In this document: positions 9,284 through 9,774 of the stretch, piece by piece
Layout: every line of letters begins with the position of its first letter
How positions within the stretch are numbered: position 1 is the first letter of the stretch
Notes under the pieces: model-generated
What the model saw: only the letters and a program-made list of their open reading frames with translations
Database searches by the model: none
Told to the model about the DNA's origin: nothing
Assembly (NCBI GenBank): GCA_013393545.1
Contig: JABXHG010000600.1
Span: forward strand, 1 to 9,774
DNA from: Alteromonadaceae bacterium
Lineage (GTDB): Bacteria; Pseudomonadota; Gammaproteobacteria; Pseudomonadales; Oleiphilaceae
Direction: 5' to 3'
DNA: 9,774 nucleotides
Position numbers and translations under genes: made by a program

Positions 9284-9322
9284 CTGTCGGAACAGGTAGC
9301 TTCGGAATAGGGAGAAAAGGGA
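9284..9322 (+). promoter_or_regulatory. Putative CsrA autoregulatory sites in the csrA leader
   Basis: Four GGA motifs lie within the last 36 bases before the csrA ATG: 9289-9291, 9304-9306, 9311-9313 and 9320-9322. The first is in the four-base loop of a small hairpin (CTGT 9284-9287 with ACAG 9292-9295), the presentation CsrA prefers. The third is inside the Shine-Dalgarno sequence AGGGAG (9309-9314), nine bases from the ATG. CsrA bound here would block ribosome entry, as known for csrA itself in E. coli. Confidence 0.55.
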
Positions 9323-9323
9323 T

Positions 9324-9521
9324 ATGTTGATTTTGACTCGCCGCGTTGGCGAAACTCTGATGATTGGTGATGAAATCACCGTGACTGTATTGGGTGTCAA
9401 GGGTAATCAGGTTCGCATCGGTGTGAACGCGCCCAAAGACGTAGCCGTACACCGGGAAGAAATCTACCAGCGGATTCAGTCCGAAAAAGGTGGAGAAGAG
9501 CCGGAATCGGGTAACTACTGA
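9324..9521 (+). CDS. csrA: Carbon storage regulator CsrA (RsmA)
   Basis: CsrA is a small dimeric RNA-binding protein that binds GGA motifs in mRNA leaders and represses translation or changes stability; it controls central carbon use, biofilm formation, motility and virulence-type traits. The 65-residue sequence starts [16 protein letters not shown] and continues through the beta strands to [10 protein letters not shown]. The RNA-contacting N-terminal strand (L4, R6) and R44 are present. The tail, from about residue 53, is acidic and variable, as usual. AGGGAG at 9309-9314 supports the start. The alaS-lysC-csrA order matches pseudomonads. A strong terminator ends the unit eight bases after the stop. 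The leader contains GGA motifs suited to negative feedback. Confidence 0.97.
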   Translation: MLILTRRVGETLMIGDEITVTVLGVKGNQVRIGVNAPKDVAVHREEIYQRIQSEKGGEEPESGNY

Positions 9522-9529
9522 TCAACAAG

Positions 9530-9561
9530 AACCGCTCACGGACAACCTGAGCGGTTTTTTT
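9530..9561 (+). terminator. Intrinsic terminator after csrA
   Basis: AACCGCTCA (9530-9538) and TGAGCGGTT (9548-9556) are perfect nine-base reverse complements around a nine-base loop, and the stem runs into seven T residues (9555-9561). It begins eight bases after the csrA stop. This is a textbook rho-independent terminator and separates csrA from the RNA locus downstream. Confidence 0.93.
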
Positions 9562-9580
9562 GTTTTCACGGGCAAATCGA

Positions 9581-9634
9581 TTGAAAAAAATTCGTGTCAA
9601 CCCTATGAAAACAGAAAAGTTGTGGTAGTATACG
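9581..9634 (+). promoter_or_regulatory. Stable-RNA-type promoter region upstream of the tRNA-like RNA
   Basis: Two overlapping arrangements are visible. TTGAAA (9581-9586, five of six) is followed after 17 bases by TATGAA (9604-9609). Downstream, ATGAAA (9605-9610) is followed after 18 bases by TATACG (9629-9634), or after 15 by TAGTAT (9626-9631). The second -10 runs into the run CGCCCCC (9633-9639), the GC-rich discriminator typical of tRNA and rRNA promoters under stringent control. Transcription would start near 9638-9641. The position just after the csrA terminator supports an independent transcript. Confidence 0.5.
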
Positions 9635-9653
9635 CCCCCTTCTCAAAGAAAGG

Positions 9654-9736
9654 GGGGGGAGGGGGTGAAAACAATTCCCTTCTAAGGAAACTGTAGATGC
9701 ATCTTACCCGGGGGTTGCAAACCTCCCTCTCCCCCC
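9654..9736 (+). ncRNA. tRNA-Ser-like RNA without a D arm, or decayed serV copy
   Basis: This stretch folds like a type II tRNA. The acceptor is GGGAGGG (9657-9663) with CTCTCCC (9727-9733), extendable by three G-C pairs to 9654/9736. The anticodon stem is TTCC (9675-9678) with GGAA (9686-9689) around the loop CTTCTAA, giving anticodon UCU with U33 and A37 in place. A long variable arm has a hairpin at 9693-9707. The T arm is GGGGG (9710-9714) with CCTCC (9722-9726) around TTGCAAA, where family tRNAs have TTCGA. Only 11 bases separate acceptor and anticodon stems, so there is no D arm, and no CCA is encoded; five T residues follow instead. By position after csrA and by the segment TGAA...CTAAGG it resembles E. 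coli serV, tRNA-Ser(GCU), compared from memory. It may be a pseudogene, a divergent tRNA or a repurposed RNA. Confidence 0.45.
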
Positions 9737-9774
9737 TTTTTCCTCAGGTGAAAAAAAAAAGATCAGTTGTTGGT

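Noticed and set aside
9737..9774. Coding start at GTG 9748 followed by Lys codons, or a TTTTTC/GAAAAA hairpin at the right edge
   Set aside because: Too little sequence remains to judge the frame, and the hairpin has no T tract after it. No call is made for the last 30 bases.

Overview
This window is a stretch of gammaproteobacterial core genome, most likely from Marinobacter or a close relative. Two points support this: the gene orders valS-holC-pepA / lptF-lptG and alaS-lysC-csrA, and protein sequences close to those of pseudomonad-type gammaproteobacteria. The genus is an inference from memory of the families, not a search result. I see no insertion sequence, phage gene or CRISPR array.

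Layout. Positions 1-2175 (minus strand) carry pepA (leucyl aminopeptidase), holC (DNA polymerase III chi) and the first codons of valS (valyl-tRNA synthetase). pepA and holC overlap by 11 bases; valS follows after a 90-base gap with its own candidate promoter. Positions 2176-2399 are a divergent control region containing a candidate lptF promoter and an 8-bp inverted repeat. lptF and lptG (2400-4557, plus strand) overlap by 8 bases and encode the two membrane subunits of the LptB2FG lipopolysaccharide exporter. A small RDD-family membrane protein (4572-5111, minus strand) converges on lptG.

From 5112 the plus strand carries alaS (alanyl-tRNA synthetase), lysC (aspartate kinase, 25 bases later) and csrA (post-transcriptional regulator). 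csrA has its own candidate promoters, a leader rich in GGA motifs and a clear intrinsic terminator at 9530-9561. The alaS promoter region holds an 8-bp palindrome around the predicted -10 and start site, as expected for autorepression by AlaRS.

The least ordinary part is 9562-9774. In E. coli csrA is followed by serV, tRNA-Ser(GCU). Here the same position holds a stable-RNA-like promoter and then an RNA that folds like a type II (long variable arm) serine tRNA, but with no room for a D arm, a UCU anticodon loop, an altered T loop, a lengthened G/C acceptor stem running into a T tract, and no encoded CCA. It is either a decayed serV copy or a repurposed tRNA-like RNA, and it is the main target for follow-up.
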